Source of the DNA: JADJDM01 sp044352985
GTDB taxonomy: Bacteria > Bacteroidota > Bacteroidia > B-17B0 > Aurantibacillaceae
DNA: 64,000 nt
Assembly (NCBI GenBank): GCA_044352985.1
Contig: JBILCU010000009.1
Coordinates: 62,001 to 126,000, forward strand
Reading direction: 5' to 3'
Below the pieces are notes generated by a model. It saw only the letters and a list, made by a program, of their open reading frames with translations, did no database searches and was not told the origin of the DNA. Below are positions 1 through 9,082 of this stretch, piece after piece; position 1 is the first letter of the stretch; each line of letters opens with the position of its first letter. Made by a program: the position numbers and the translations under genes.

Positions 1-350
1 ATGGAGAGGATTGGACAGCAATTTTAGATGAATATCAGGCTTTACGTAAACCCGATGGAGATGCCATTGCTGATATGGCAGAGGCTAATTTTATTGAAAT
101 GCGCGACAAAACTGCTGATAAAACATTTCTATTACAGAAAAAAATTGAAGCGCGTTTTGCAGAAAAATACCCTGATAAATGGATTCCATTTTATAGCATG
201 GTAACATATAGTCCGCACATTCGCTACAGTACGGCTTTACGCGAAGGTCAGCGCCAGCAGGCTATTATGGATAAAGTAATGGCAACACCCAATATCGAAT
301 CAAAGTGGGAAAGTGAAGAAGTAGATCAATTGATTTTAAGTTTACTCTAA
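1..350 (+). CDS. kmo: Kynurenine 3-monooxygenase, C-terminal part (5'-truncated by window edge)
   Basis: This is the end of an FAD-dependent monooxygenase that hydroxylates kynurenine to 3-hydroxykynurenine. The reading frame is open from position 3 without a start codon, so the gene begins outside the window; the first ATG, at 75, is internal. The visible ~115 residues contain the LRKPDGDAIADMA and FIEMRDK stretches and the WIPFYSMVTYSPHIRYS region that I recognise as the C-terminal part of KMO. The stop codon lies 6 bp before kynureninase, the enzyme that uses its product, which supports both the call and co-transcription. The FAD-binding N-terminus cannot be checked here. Confidence 0.88.
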   Translation, partial: GEDWTAILDEYQALRKPDGDAIADMAEANFIEMRDKTADKTFLLQKKIEARFAEKYPDKWIPFYSMVTYSPHIRYSTALREGQRQQAIMDKVMATPNIESKWESEEVDQLILSLL

Positions 351-356
351 AAAACT

Positions 357-1652
357 ATGCAACATCAAAATACATTAGCTTACGCTCAGGAATTAGATAA
401 AAAAGATGAGTTGGCAGCCTTTCGTCAACGCTTTCATTTTCCTCAACATGAAGGAAAAGATGTCATTTATTTCACGGGTAATTCCCTTGGATTGCAACCA
501 AAAAATACCGAAGCATACATTCAGCAGGAATTAAACGATTGGAAAACCTATGGCGTGGAAGGTCATTTTCTCGCAAAAAATCCATGGTTTTCTTATCATG
601 AAATTTTAACCGAACAAGCAGCAAAATTGGTTGGTGCATTGCCTTCAGAAGTCGTGATGATGAATCAGCTTACTGTGAATTTGCATTTGCTGATGGTTTC
701 ATTTTATCGCCCAACTGCAAAGCGGTATAAAATTCTTTGCGAAGCAAAAGCATTTCCAAGCGATCAATATGCCTTGCAAAGTCAGGCCGAATTTCATGGC
801 TTTAAAGCGGATAATGCTATTATAGAAGTAGAACCACGCGAGGGGGAATATTCCATTCGTTATGAAGACATTTTAGCTGCCATTGAAAAACATAAAGATG
901 AGTTGGCGCTTGTTATGTTCAGTGGTGTAAATTATTTCACCGGACAAGTGTTCGACATGAAAGCCATTACCGAGCTTAGTCATAAACACGGAATAACTGT
1001 TGGTTTTGATTTAGCACATGCTGCCGGAAATATCGATTTACATTTGCATGATTGGGGAGTTGATTTTGCTGCCTGGTGCAGTTATAAATACTTAAATAGT
1101 GGTCCCGGAAGTGTTGCCGGAGCATTTGTTCATGAACGTCACCATAAAAATACTTCTTTGCCACTTTTCGCAGGCTGGTGGGGAACAGATAAAAAGAAAC
1201 GCTTTTTAATGGAAAAAACATTTCATCCGATTGAAGGCGCCGAGCGTTGGCAATTAAGCAACGCACCAATATTTTCAATGGCTGCACATAAAGCCGCTTT
1301 GGATGTAATTACTGATGCAGGATTTTCTAAAATGCGTAAAAAGAGTGCCGATTTACTTACTTATTTGGAGTTCATCATTACTGAAATAAACGAAAAACAA
1401 GCTGAAGGTAAAAAGTTTGAATTCCTTACGCCAAAAGAAAATTCACCATACATACCAAAAGGAATTCAACCAGGCTGCCAATTTTCCATCATTGCACATG
1501 GCAGAGGAAAAGAATTGTTTAACGCATTGGTTAAACATGGAGTAGTGCCAGATTGGCGCGAACCTAATGTGATTCGTATGGCTCCGGTTCCACTGTATAA
1601 TTCGTTTGAAGACTTGTATCGCTTTGGAGAGATTTTAGATCAATTGTGTTAG
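357..1652 (+). CDS. kynU: Kynureninase
   Basis: PLP-dependent hydrolase that splits kynurenine or 3-hydroxykynurenine into (3-hydroxy)anthranilate and alanine (EC 3.7.1.3). The 431 residues match the usual family length. An aminotransferase class V fold is indicated by FTGNSLGLQPK near residue 40, the FPSDQY stretch (133-138), GFDLAHA (Asp218) and the PLP-lysine motif SYKYLN with Lys244. It follows the monooxygenase gene by 6 bp, so the pair forms an operon. Oddity: the last ~95 bp of this gene recur at 16244-16343 as an isolated fragment at the far end of the adjacent accessory island. Confidence 0.95.
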   Translation: MQHQNTLAYAQELDKKDELAAFRQRFHFPQHEGKDVIYFTGNSLGLQPKNTEAYIQQELNDWKTYGVEGHFLAKNPWFSYHEILTEQAAKLVGALPSEVVMMNQLTVNLHLLMVSFYRPTAKRYKILCEAKAFPSDQYALQSQAEFHGFKADNAIIEVEPREGEYSIRYEDILAAIEKHKDELALVMFSGVNYFTGQVFDMKAITELSHKHGITVGFDLAHAAGNIDLHLHDWGVDFAAWCSYKYLNSGPGSVAGAFVHERHHKNTSLPLFAGWWGTDKKKRFLMEKTFHPIEGAERWQLSNAPIFSMAAHKAALDVITDAGFSKMRKKSADLLTYLEFIITEINEKQAEGKKFEFLTPKENSPYIPKGIQPGCQFSIIAHGRGKELFNALVKHGVVPDWREPNVIRMAPVPLYNSFEDLYRFGEILDQLC

Positions 1653-1714
1653 GTCAAATAAGAGACATACTAAAAATTGTTTTAGACTTTTTTTCACTTT
1701 TTACATATTGACTT

Positions 1715-1911
1715 CAAGTATTAAGATTCAAGAAAACCGATTTTTTATTCTTATCTCTAGCTTTCCTTCATCTTGGTTCAAAAAAATTGTCAGGTCGAGC
1801 GGTAGCGGTGTTGAGGCCTCTTGAATAAAGGGTTTAATTTAGATTAAAGTATCAAGTATTAAGATGGAAGAGTTATTTTAGATTTAAGAAGTAAGAATTA
1901 GGATTTTTTTT
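1715..1911. repeat. Dispersed intergenic repeat, family A, copy 1 (in gene-free 1653-2023)
   Basis: No gene is seen in 1653-2023. Most of it is an AT-rich repeat of about 200 bp beginning AAGATTCAAGAAAACCGA and ending AAGAATTAGGATTTTTTT, with the core TCAGGTCGAGCGG in between. An almost identical full copy lies at 15716-15915 at the other end of the island. Partial copies lie at 3301-3428, 13203-13268, 14008-14057 and 14138-14261. This copy carries a small rearrangement in the GTCGAG core near 1796-1822 compared with the others. The function is unknown. A TAnnTTTG -10-type box (TACTTTTG, 1971-1978) upstream of the next gene is the only promoter-like signal. Confidence 0.8.
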
Positions 1912-2023
1912 GATCTTTTTATATGATAAAATCAAATTATACTTTGTTTTATCATGATAAATAAAACTTATACTTTTGTTTTTATTCTAAAAAAATGTAG
2001 CTTTGTAGTATATTTATAGTAAA

Positions 2024-3163
2024 ATGGTACTGCAAAGAAATCAAACATTTATTGATCATAATGGGCAAAGTATATTTTTTTGGGGAGCAAGGCAAACTGG
2101 GAAAAGTACGCTTCTGAAACAATTATTTTCTAATGCGCTTTGGTTCGATTTATTGTTGAGCGATATTTATAATCGTCTGTTGATCAATCCAGAGTACCTC
2201 CGCGAAACTATTCTTGCTCAAGAAAAAAAACTGGTTATAATTGATGAAATACAGCGAATCCCAATTTTATTAAATGAAGTTCATTGGTTAATTGTCAATC
2301 ATGATATTCAATTTATACTAAGCGGTTCAAGTCCAAGAAAAATAATTCGTTCGGGTGAAAATTTATTGGGAGGCCGTGCGTTAAGGTATGAGCTATATCC
2401 TTTAACAGCTCATGAAATACCTAATTTTAATTTATTAAAAGCCTTAAATAATGGCTTGCTTCCTCGTCATTATCTTTCTGAAAATCCAAAAAAAATGATA
2501 GCAGCTTATCTTGGCAATTATTTGCAGGATGAAATTGTTGCCGAAGCAAAGATAAGGAATGTAGCTGTTTTTTCTCGCTTTTTACACGCTGCAGCATTTA
2601 GTCATGGCGAAATGGTAAACTATACTTCCATTGCTTCTGATTGCGGCGTTTCTGCTACAACCATTAAGGAATATTTTCAGATTTTGGAAGACACGATGAT
2701 TGGTAAATTTGTACCGGTTTATCAGAAAAAAGCCAAAAGACGGGTTATTAAGACACCAAAATTTTATTTTTTTGATTTAGGTATTGTAAATCATTTATTA
2801 AACAGGGGTAAAATTGAAAAAGGAAGTGATGTGTTTGGGCATGCGTTTGAATCTTTTATTTATCAGGAACTGAATGCGCATAAGCACTACACCGGAAAAG
2901 AATATTTAATTTCTTATTGGAGAACAGCTTCTCAGTTAGAGATAGATTTTGTTTTGGGAAACCATGAAGTTGCCATTGAAGTAAAATCTTCGGATAAAAT
3001 TTCAAGTAAACATTTAAACGGATTAAATGCCTTTATGGAAGAATATGATGTAAAAAAAGCCATTGTGGTTTGTAATGAACCACTTCCCCGTCTCATTAAC
3101 AAAATATATGTTATGCCATGGCAAAATTTTATTCAAATGCTTTGGGATGGAAAGATTATATGA
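2024..3163 (+). CDS. AAA_14/DUF4143-family ATPase with C-terminal nuclease-like domain
   Basis: This 379-residue protein belongs to the AAA_14 plus DUF4143 family, common in Bacteria and Archaea but without an established function. The Walker A motif GARQTGKST lies near residues 21-29 and the Walker B-like motif IIDEIQRIP near residue 73. A winged-helix stretch follows (SIASDCGVSATTIKEYF). The C-terminal DUF4143 domain holds E..(x)..EIDFVLG...AIEVKSS, the spacing of a PD-(D/E)XK-like nuclease core. The start ATG follows an A-rich leader typical of the phylum. The neighbours are intergenic repeats. A distinct DUF4143 paralogue lies at 14483, near the other end of the same island. Confidence 0.85.
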   Translation: MVLQRNQTFIDHNGQSIFFWGARQTGKSTLLKQLFSNALWFDLLLSDIYNRLLINPEYLRETILAQEKKLVIIDEIQRIPILLNEVHWLIVNHDIQFILSGSSPRKIIRSGENLLGGRALRYELYPLTAHEIPNFNLLKALNNGLLPRHYLSENPKKMIAAYLGNYLQDEIVAEAKIRNVAVFSRFLHAAAFSHGEMVNYTSIASDCGVSATTIKEYFQILEDTMIGKFVPVYQKKAKRRVIKTPKFYFFDLGIVNHLLNRGKIEKGSDVFGHAFESFIYQELNAHKHYTGKEYLISYWRTASQLEIDFVLGNHEVAIEVKSSDKISSKHLNGLNAFMEEYDVKKAIVVCNEPLPRLINKIYVMPWQNFIQMLWDGKII

Positions 3164-3549
3164 TTCAGTATTGTTACCTAAAGCAAAAAACAATCGTTAA
3201 TCATTCCTACATCCTGTTGTCATCTTGTTTACTGATTCCAAAAAAAACACTTCTCGACTTCTCTCGAAGTGACAAAAATCTTTCTTGAATCAAACGTCTT
3301 GGTTAAAAAAATGTCAGGTCGAGCGGAGTCGAGACCTCATGAATAAAGGGTTTAATTTAGATTAAAGTATCAAGTATTAAGATGGAAGAGTTATTTTAGA
3401 TTTAAGAAGTAAGAATTAGGATTTTTTTGTTTCCTGATTCCAAAATAAATCACTTCTCGACTTCGCTCGAAGTGACAAAAATTTAATCCTGAATCCTGTC
3501 GTCTTGTTTCTTGATTCCTAAATCTAAATTCTTAAATCTAAAATCCCGT
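3164..3549. repeat. Repeat-filled intergenic region between convergent genes
   Basis: No gene is seen. The stretch holds a family A copy (3301-3428) followed by a block of about 95 bp (3425-3520) that recurs nearly unchanged at 13262-13357. The block includes the short imperfect palindrome CTTCTCGACTTCGCTCGAAG; variants of it occur at 3243-3270 and at many other intergenic sites in the island. Close to the stop of the downstream minus-strand gene the repeat text turns into its reverse-complement style (CTAAATCTAAATTCTTAAATC). No clear Rho-independent terminator is visible, although the palindromes could fold in RNA. Confidence 0.75.
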
Positions 3550-6500
3550 TTACTCCACTATAACTTTCTCCAGCATTGTTCCCTGCGCAGTTTTTACTTT
3601 TACGAAATACACACCCGGCTGGTATTGACTGATGTTAACTTGTAATTTATTTTGTTTGGTGGTGTTTTCATAAATACGTTGACCTAATGTGTTTTCAATT
3701 ACAATTTCAAAACCGTTGCTTAGCGATTGTAATTGTTGTAAATCAATTGTGAACTGATGCTGCGCAGGATTTGGATAAACTTTTAAGTTTCCTTTGGTGA
3801 TGGATTTTACTCCCACTGTTTGCTGGCGGTTATTACGAATGTTTGATTTGGATTTTACTACCGTAGTCAGCATTTCATTATTACCCCCGTTTGCTAATTT
3901 TAATGTGCTTACACATGGTGTGGGCGGAATAATTTCTATCATGTAACGTGAATCAATGCTCGGCGGAGTTAAATCCGTATACGATGTTAAATTGCTCGGC
4001 ATGGAATCGATGTTCATCCAACCTGTTGTTGGGTCATCGCGCCAGATGTAGAAATAATCATAGCTGTAGCCATCGTAAAAATCCCAGATTAAACTGTTGC
4101 TGCCTCCTAATGATGGAAACTGAACCAAATGAATGGTTTTGTGTTTGCTGCTTAATGGTGTTTCTACATCGCAGGAATCGACTGCCGATAATTTGTATCG
4201 CCATGAACGCACTGCCGGATTAGCTCCCATATCGGTGTATTTACTTTCTGATGCAAAAGGAACTTCAGCCAATAACTGATAGTTGTTGGTGGATGTTTCT
4301 CGGTAAAGTTTATAGGATTTAATGCCATTAAATGGCGGTTTTTCCCAAACGATTAAGTTGCGCGATAAAGCTGTATCAACTGTTACTACACATATTTCAG
4401 GTTGATAGTTCAGTACTTCGGGTTCTACACGAATTGCTGAATAAGCTACGCAACCCAATGCATCGCCAACTCTTACTACGTATTCTCCTGCGGGAAGATT
4501 AGATAAATCTTCGCTAGTTGAACCGTTGTTCCAAGCGTATGTGAACGGAGCTGCACCACCTGTTGCAGTGATGGAGATGGCTCCAGTGGAAAGGCTGCCA
4601 CAAGTTGAACGCTGCACATTGTCTACTTGTATTTGTATGTTGTTATTGGAATTGGATAAGTTGGTGTAATAGGATTGCGAACAGTTATTGGCATCGGTTA
4701 CGGTTACAAAGTAATTGTCTGCAGGTAAATTGGTTGCTGTTTGTGTTGTTTGTGCACCTGCGCTTGCCGACCATTGGTAAGTGTATGGTGCAACTCCATT
4801 GCTTGCATTGGCAGTTATGCTTCCTGTTGATGAACCGCAAGGCGGTTCTTGTGTGGTGGAGGTGATTTCAATAGCAGGTGGTGCTGTTAGGGTGTACGAT
4901 TGTACTACCTGGCAATTGCTTGCATCGGTTACCGTAAAATCATAATACCCTGCAGGCATATTGGTAAGGAAAGGGTCTGTATTGCCTGTATTCCATGAAT
5001 AAGTGTAAGGCGGAATACCACCGCTTACGCTAAGATTTACGCTTGCATCGTAAGCATCACTACAGCTCGCGTTTTGTAAAGAAACTACAGTAACAACCGG
5101 ACCGTTTGATGCATTAATGTTTACGACCTCAGAAGTATTACAATTATTAGCATCGTAAACTTGCACCACATATTGACCGGAAGCTAATTCGGTTGCCTGA
5201 GGCAACTGACTACCGCTCGTCCATTGGTAAACATATGGAGGCGTGCCACCGCTTACTGTTGCTGTTGCAGAACCGGTATTTAAACCGCAATCGGTGTTGG
5301 TAGAGGTAAGTGATACGCTTAATGGATTTAATGCATTAACTGCGAATGATTCTAATTTAGAACATCCGTAAACATCGTTTACAACACAACTGTAAGTACC
5401 AGCTGTATTTACACTTAAACTAGGGTTTGTATTAGAACTGTTTAACCAAAAAAATTGATAGGGAGCAGTTCCTCCTGTTGGATTAGCTACGATACTTGCC
5501 GATTGAAGAGGCGCACAACTGGTATTGTTTCCGCTTAAGTTAAGTGCTAATGCCTGCACGCTGGCAATGTTCATTAATGCGTTTGCAGTGCAACCATTGT
5601 TATCAGTAACACTAACAGAAAAATTACCTCCCGCTAAATTTTGAAATAGTACATCTGATTGCGGTGTGCCATTATTAATCTGATAGCTTAACGGAGCTAC
5701 ACCGCCAATTACAGAATCAACACGAACAAAACCGGCATTGCTACCGCAATCGGTAACGCTGGAAGAAGCCATGATTTGTAATTGATTAATCAAAATGGTT
5801 AATTGGGCTGTGTTGGCGCATTGTCCGGAATTAGGCGTAAACGTGTAGGTAGTGGTGTTTTGATTATTAATCGGTGGTTGCCAGTTACCATTAATGCCGT
5901 TGGTAGAAGTTGTTGGTAAACTAAAACTAGCTCCTGCACATAAAGGTTGAATGGTGTTAAAAGTTGGATCGGTTGGTGGCGGAGCTGTTAATGTAGTACT
6001 GGTTGTAAATATACAATTGTTAGCATCTTTAACACTAATAGAATAAGTGCCGGCAGCTAAGTTTAAATACAAAGTTGTTGCAGCATAAGAGCCTCCGTTA
6101 AATGAATAAGTAAAGGGCGAGGTACCGCTTGTTACTGAACTGAGTGCAATTACACCATTGCTTTGCAAACAACCTGGGTTACTAGTTGAAATAGCAATAT
6201 CAGTTGGCGGATTGGTAGTGGTGATTGTTGTGTTACTTGAATAGATACAATTATTGGCATCTTTTACTGTTACCGTGTAAGCGCCTGCTGACAAGTTGCT
6301 GTAGTTAGTATTCGCTGAAAATGCCCCTCCATTTAGTGAATAGGTATAAGGCGAAGTTCCTCCCGTAACATTACCTATTGCAATTGAGCCATTTGTATTG
6401 CCGCAAGTAGCATTTACTGGATTAATAGTAAAACCGGTTGGTCCGGGAATATTGCTCACGTTTGTGGTTAAATTAAAAGTACAGGCATTGTTATCTTTTA

Positions 6501-6774
6501 CAGTAAGGGTATAAGTACCTGCTGCTAAACTGCTGAAATTGGTAGTACTAGTATATGTTCCGCTATTTAACGAATAAGTATAAGGAGTTGTTCCTCCGCT
6601 TACGGTTCCTGCATTTATTGCGGCATTTGCATTACCACAGGTGGAATTTGTTGTGGTAGGATTTGACATGGTTAATACAGCCGGCTGGTTAACAGTAAAA
6701 TTAATTATTCCGGTTTGACTGAATGCACTGATGCAAAGCAAAAATGCGAGTGCTAGAAAAAAACGTTTATTCAT
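3550..6774 (-). CDS. Large SprB-repeat surface protein with T9SS type A sorting domain
   Basis: A secreted adhesin-like protein of 1074 residues. I place the start at the ATG at 6774 because it opens directly with the signal peptide MNKRFFLALAFLLCISAFSQ; an in-frame ATG at 6834 would add 20 polar residues. After a short linker there are nine SprB-type repeats of ~60-90 residues. Each runs from a Cys-containing strand through GG.(T/P)PYTYSW/L to a GTY.V.V.D.NGC motif, and one non-SprB spacer follows repeat 3. Next come fibronectin-like segments, and a final ~85-residue T9SS domain has KVYPNPAQ, GVYFVKV and a C-terminal KVIVE. Export across the outer membrane by type IX secretion is expected. 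SprB-type repeats occur in gliding and adhesion proteins, but the ligand here is unknown. Confidence 0.87.
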   Translation of the reverse strand: MNKRFFLALAFLLCISAFSQTGIINFTVNQPAVLTMSNPTTTNSTCGNANAAINAGTVSGGTTPYTYSLNSGTYTSTTNFSSLAAGTYTLTVKDNNACTFNLTTNVSNIPGPTGFTINPVNATCGNTNGSIAIGNVTGGTSPYTYSLNGGAFSANTNYSNLSAGAYTVTVKDANNCIYSSNTTITTTNPPTDIAISTSNPGCLQSNGVIALSSVTSGTSPFTYSFNGGSYAATTLYLNLAAGTYSISVKDANNCIFTTSTTLTAPPPTDPTFNTIQPLCAGASFSLPTTSTNGINGNWQPPINNQNTTTYTFTPNSGQCANTAQLTILINQLQIMASSSVTDCGSNAGFVRVDSVIGGVAPLSYQINNGTPQSDVLFQNLAGGNFSVSVTDNNGCTANALMNIASVQALALNLSGNNTSCAPLQSASIVANPTGGTAPYQFFWLNSSNTNPSLSVNTAGTYSCVVNDVYGCSKLESFAVNALNPLSVSLTSTNTDCGLNTGSATATVSGGTPPYVYQWTSGSQLPQATELASGQYVVQVYDANNCNTSEVVNINASNGPVVTVVSLQNASCSDAYDASVNLSVSGGIPPYTYSWNTGNTDPFLTNMPAGYYDFTVTDASNCQVVQSYTLTAPPAIEITSTTQEPPCGSSTGSITANASNGVAPYTYQWSASAGAQTTQTATNLPADNYFVTVTDANNCSQSYYTNLSNSNNNIQIQVDNVQRSTCGSLSTGAISITATGGAAPFTYAWNNGSTSEDLSNLPAGEYVVRVGDALGCVAYSAIRVEPEVLNYQPEICVVTVDTALSRNLIVWEKPPFNGIKSYKLYRETSTNNYQLLAEVPFASESKYTDMGANPAVRSWRYKLSAVDSCDVETPLSSKHKTIHLVQFPSLGGSNSLIWDFYDGYSYDYFYIWRDDPTTGWMNIDSMPSNLTSYTDLTPPSIDSRYMIEIIPPTPCVSTLKLANGGNNEMLTTVVKSKSNIRNNRQQTVGVKSITKGNLKVYPNPAQHQFTIDLQQLQSLSNGFEIVIENTLGQRIYENTTKQNKLQVNISQYQPGVYFVKVKTAQGTMLEKVIVE

Positions 6775-6834
6775 AGAATTAATATTAAGTTGAGTAATTG
6801 GTTTATTTTTTTCGTTTTGTATTTCTTTTTTCAT

Positions 6835-7267
6835 TTTATTTATAACAGTTGTGTTATTTCTTATTTCTTGTTTGTTATTTATTATTCCTGGTATTTTATT
6901 TCTAGTTAGCTAGTTTGTTAGTTTTTATTATGATTCAAAATTCAAAATTCAAAATTCAACTTGTCATTGATAACATATAACTCATCATTCAAATACTTCT
7001 TAAATCTAAATTCTTACATCTTAAATTTCCCTGGTCTTTCATCTTACTACTTTAATCTTTAATCTAAAAAACTCATCATTCATAACTCCTAACTCAAAAA
7101 AATCTTAATTCTAAAATCTCAAATGCACACTTCTCGACTTCGCTCGAAGTGACAAGCTTTTACCTTTTAACTTATTCCTCTTTTAACTCCTAACTCATCA
7201 TTCAAAACTCATAACTTATTCCACTCCTAACTCATCATTCAAATAATTCTAAAATCTAAAATTTCCA
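6835..7267. repeat. Intergenic family B repeats (AACTCATCATTC / TTAAATCTAAATTCTT type)
   Basis: No gene is seen. The stretch is a patchwork of short AT-rich phrases. The part at about 6918-7070 recurs nearly identically at 10770-10920 and partly at 9150-9230. A short CTAGTTAGCTAGTTTGTTAG run lies at 6901-6920, and one CTTCTCGACTTCGCTCGAAG palindrome lies at 7131-7152. These phrases read like the reverse complement of family A, which sits beside plus-strand genes, while family B sits beside minus-strand genes. Confidence 0.7.
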
Positions 7268-7642
7268 TTATTTACTTTTTGGGATTTTGAATCCAATTTT
7301 CTTACGTGGTTTTGGATTTTCAATCAGTTCTTCAAAATACCTGAATACAATTTCTATATTTTTATCATGATTATCTATTTTCTTTTTTATTTTTTCAATT
7401 TCGAGTTTTAATTCATTGTTTGTTAAAAGTATTTCGCGCAATTTCACAAACAGCTCAATTATTTTAATACTAACCTGAACGGCTTGTTCACTTTTTAAAA
7501 CGTTTGCCAGCATTAAAACTCCATGCTCTGTAAAAGCATAAGGTAATGTTCCTCCCAAATGACCTTTGGAAGGTATCGCATTTTGCGATAGCATTTTTCC
7601 CTTTTCAGATATTATTGTTATATCAACTTTTTGCTGATTCAT
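7268..7642 (-). pseudogene. ORF6N/KilA-N-type DNA-binding protein, apparently N-terminally truncated
   Basis: The 124 residues match the second half of ORF6N-domain proteins found in Bacteroidota chromosomes and phages. They have LPYAFTEHGVLMLANVL, then SEQAVQVSIKIIELFVKLRE, a coiled-coil stretch rich in Lys and Glu, and a basic tail ending RKKIGFKIPK. The usual first ~70 residues of the ORF6N domain, which normally precede the LPYAFTE motif, are replaced by an unrelated 30-residue lead-in. An in-frame stop lies just upstream of the ATG, and I could not find the missing part in the other frames before the 11-bp repeats. It is either a remnant or a short variant. Its gene starts about 100 bp downstream of the stop of the AlbA_2 gene on the same strand. 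Confidence 0.6.
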
Positions 7643-7722
7643 GTTTTAATCATTTAGTGAATTTTCGAATACACTTCAGTATTATTTCTTTATGTTTCAT
7701 TTTTGTCTTTTCCCAATTCATT

Positions 7723-7766
7723 TGGCGTTATTATGGCGTTATTATGGCGTTATTATGGCGTTATTA
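7723..7766. repeat. Four perfect tandem copies of an 11-bp unit (TGGCGTTATTA)
   Basis: Four exact head-to-tail copies of TGGCGTTATTA span 7723-7766. The array covers the final codons and stop of the minus-strand AlbA_2 gene and the sequence just after them. The unit is not a multiple of three, so a change in copy number would alter where that reading frame ends. The start of the ORF6N-type gene is about 80 bp downstream on the minus strand. Confidence 0.95.
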
Positions 7767-9082
7767 TTTGTGAGTGTATAATAGGCTCCTGCGCCTTTAA
7801 TACCAGAGCTTTTTATGACTCCTTTTTCTACTAAATCTAACAAATCTCTTGTTGCTGTTCGTTCGGTTGTGTTGTTCATTTCCTGATACTCTTTATTGGT
7901 GATTTTTTCTTTTTTCTTTAAAAATGAAACTGCTTTTTTCTGCCTTTTATTAAGAATAGTTTCACTATGTTTTTCGGGCGAAATTGTTTCTTTGTAAAGT
8001 GTAATACTAAAACCTCCGTCTATTTCAATCATTTCGGGCAAAGGCAGGGCTGCTTGTTTACAAGTATCAAATATTTTTACCGTACCTCTTCCCCACGAAT
8101 CAATATAACCACCTTTGAAACATACATCTGCAATAATAGGGTTCCTTGGTCTAGATGAATGTGAACGTTTTAAAGCATCTAAAGTCAGTCCATCCGGCAA
8201 CGTACCTTCGTTCCATATCGTAATTTTAGTATCATATACTCTAATCTGAATAGGGGCTCCCATATAACTTCTGTGAACCAAAGAATTCAACAGCATTTCG
8301 CGAATGGCAGGAACAGGATATTCGCCTTTCTCAATTCGATATATTCCTTCAAATTCTATTGCCTTTATCAGAAATTTACGGTTGAGCTGATTCAGTATTT
8401 CGTGAAGCATATGAATCAAATTTCCTTCAATAATCTCCTGGAATTTTAAATCGGCATCATCTTTTCCGAAACGGCCAATTTTTACAAACATGTTTGGATA
8501 AAACTTTCCGGGGTCTTTTCCGAATAAAATAATGGCGGCTCGCTTTAATTTTCCGTTTTCGGTTAATCGAAGTTTTTCGAAAAGCTCAGAAGTAGTTAAT
8601 CCATCACTTTCGGGTAGACGTCCTGCATTGTTACATGCTTTTAAAAATATGCTTATTGCTTTTTTATCAATATCATTAAAATTGGCTCTTGGCTCAAGTA
8701 CATCGTCCCAGGTTTTACCTGATTTCTTCATCAAAAATTCGTTTAATGATGTGCCGGTAAGTTCTTGTTTGGTGCTTCCGCTGCGATAATAATATCTTCC
8801 TCTTAAAGAAATGGGAACAGAGTAAGGTGGTATAATAATTTCAATAAAACGCAATTCTTTTTCTTCATGTAAATTAACTTCAGCGGAAATGCCCATAGAA
8901 TTGCGAATTTTATTCGGAATATCATCCATTAACTTTTTGTACTGGCGCACATCAACTACTTTTCCATTATCATTTTTGCCAATAAAAATTGTTCCGCCAT
9001 TTGCATTGGCGAATCCACAAATCCACTTCAAATAGTCATCGTGCCAACTTTGCTTATATTCTATGTTTTGTTGCTCTGCCAA
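7742..9082 (-). CDS. Schlafen/AlbA_2 domain protein with HATPase_c_4-like region (COG2865 type)
   Basis: This 446-residue protein has the architecture of the putative DNA-binding/regulator family COG2865. The N-terminal AlbA_2 (Schlafen) domain covers about residues 4-115 (IEYKQSW, then FANANGGTIFIGKNDNGKVV, IIPPYSVPISLRGRYYYRSG). The middle carries the HATPase_c_4 signature AIREMLLNSLVHRSYM, IWNEGTLPDGL and GYIDSWGRGTVKI. A C-terminal winged helix (KKEKITNKEYQEMNNTTERTATRDLLDLVEKGVI) ends the protein. Such proteins are often called transcriptional regulators; some Schlafen-domain proteins act in nucleic-acid cleavage, but nothing here proves a role. The last codons are built from an 11-bp tandem repeat. 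Confidence 0.85.
   Translation of the reverse strand: MAEQQNIEYKQSWHDDYLKWICGFANANGGTIFIGKNDNGKVVDVRQYKKLMDDIPNKIRNSMGISAEVNLHEEKELRFIEIIIPPYSVPISLRGRYYYRSGSTKQELTGTSLNEFLMKKSGKTWDDVLEPRANFNDIDKKAISIFLKACNNAGRLPESDGLTTSELFEKLRLTENGKLKRAAIILFGKDPGKFYPNMFVKIGRFGKDDADLKFQEIIEGNLIHMLHEILNQLNRKFLIKAIEFEGIYRIEKGEYPVPAIREMLLNSLVHRSYMGAPIQIRVYDTKITIWNEGTLPDGLTLDALKRSHSSRPRNPIIADVCFKGGYIDSWGRGTVKIFDTCKQAALPLPEMIEIDGGFSITLYKETISPEKHSETILNKRQKKAVSFLKKKEKITNKEYQEMNNTTERTATRDLLDLVEKGVIKSSGIKGAGAYYTLTNNNAIITP

Noticed and set aside
976..1287. 103-residue reading frame opposite kynU
   Set aside because: It lies wholly within kynU on the other strand, has no domain, and its composition follows the shadow of the real gene.
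3948..4865. Two plus-strand reading frames inside the SprB-repeat gene
   Set aside because: They are Trp/Cys-rich products of the repetitive antisense strand without start signals or domains.
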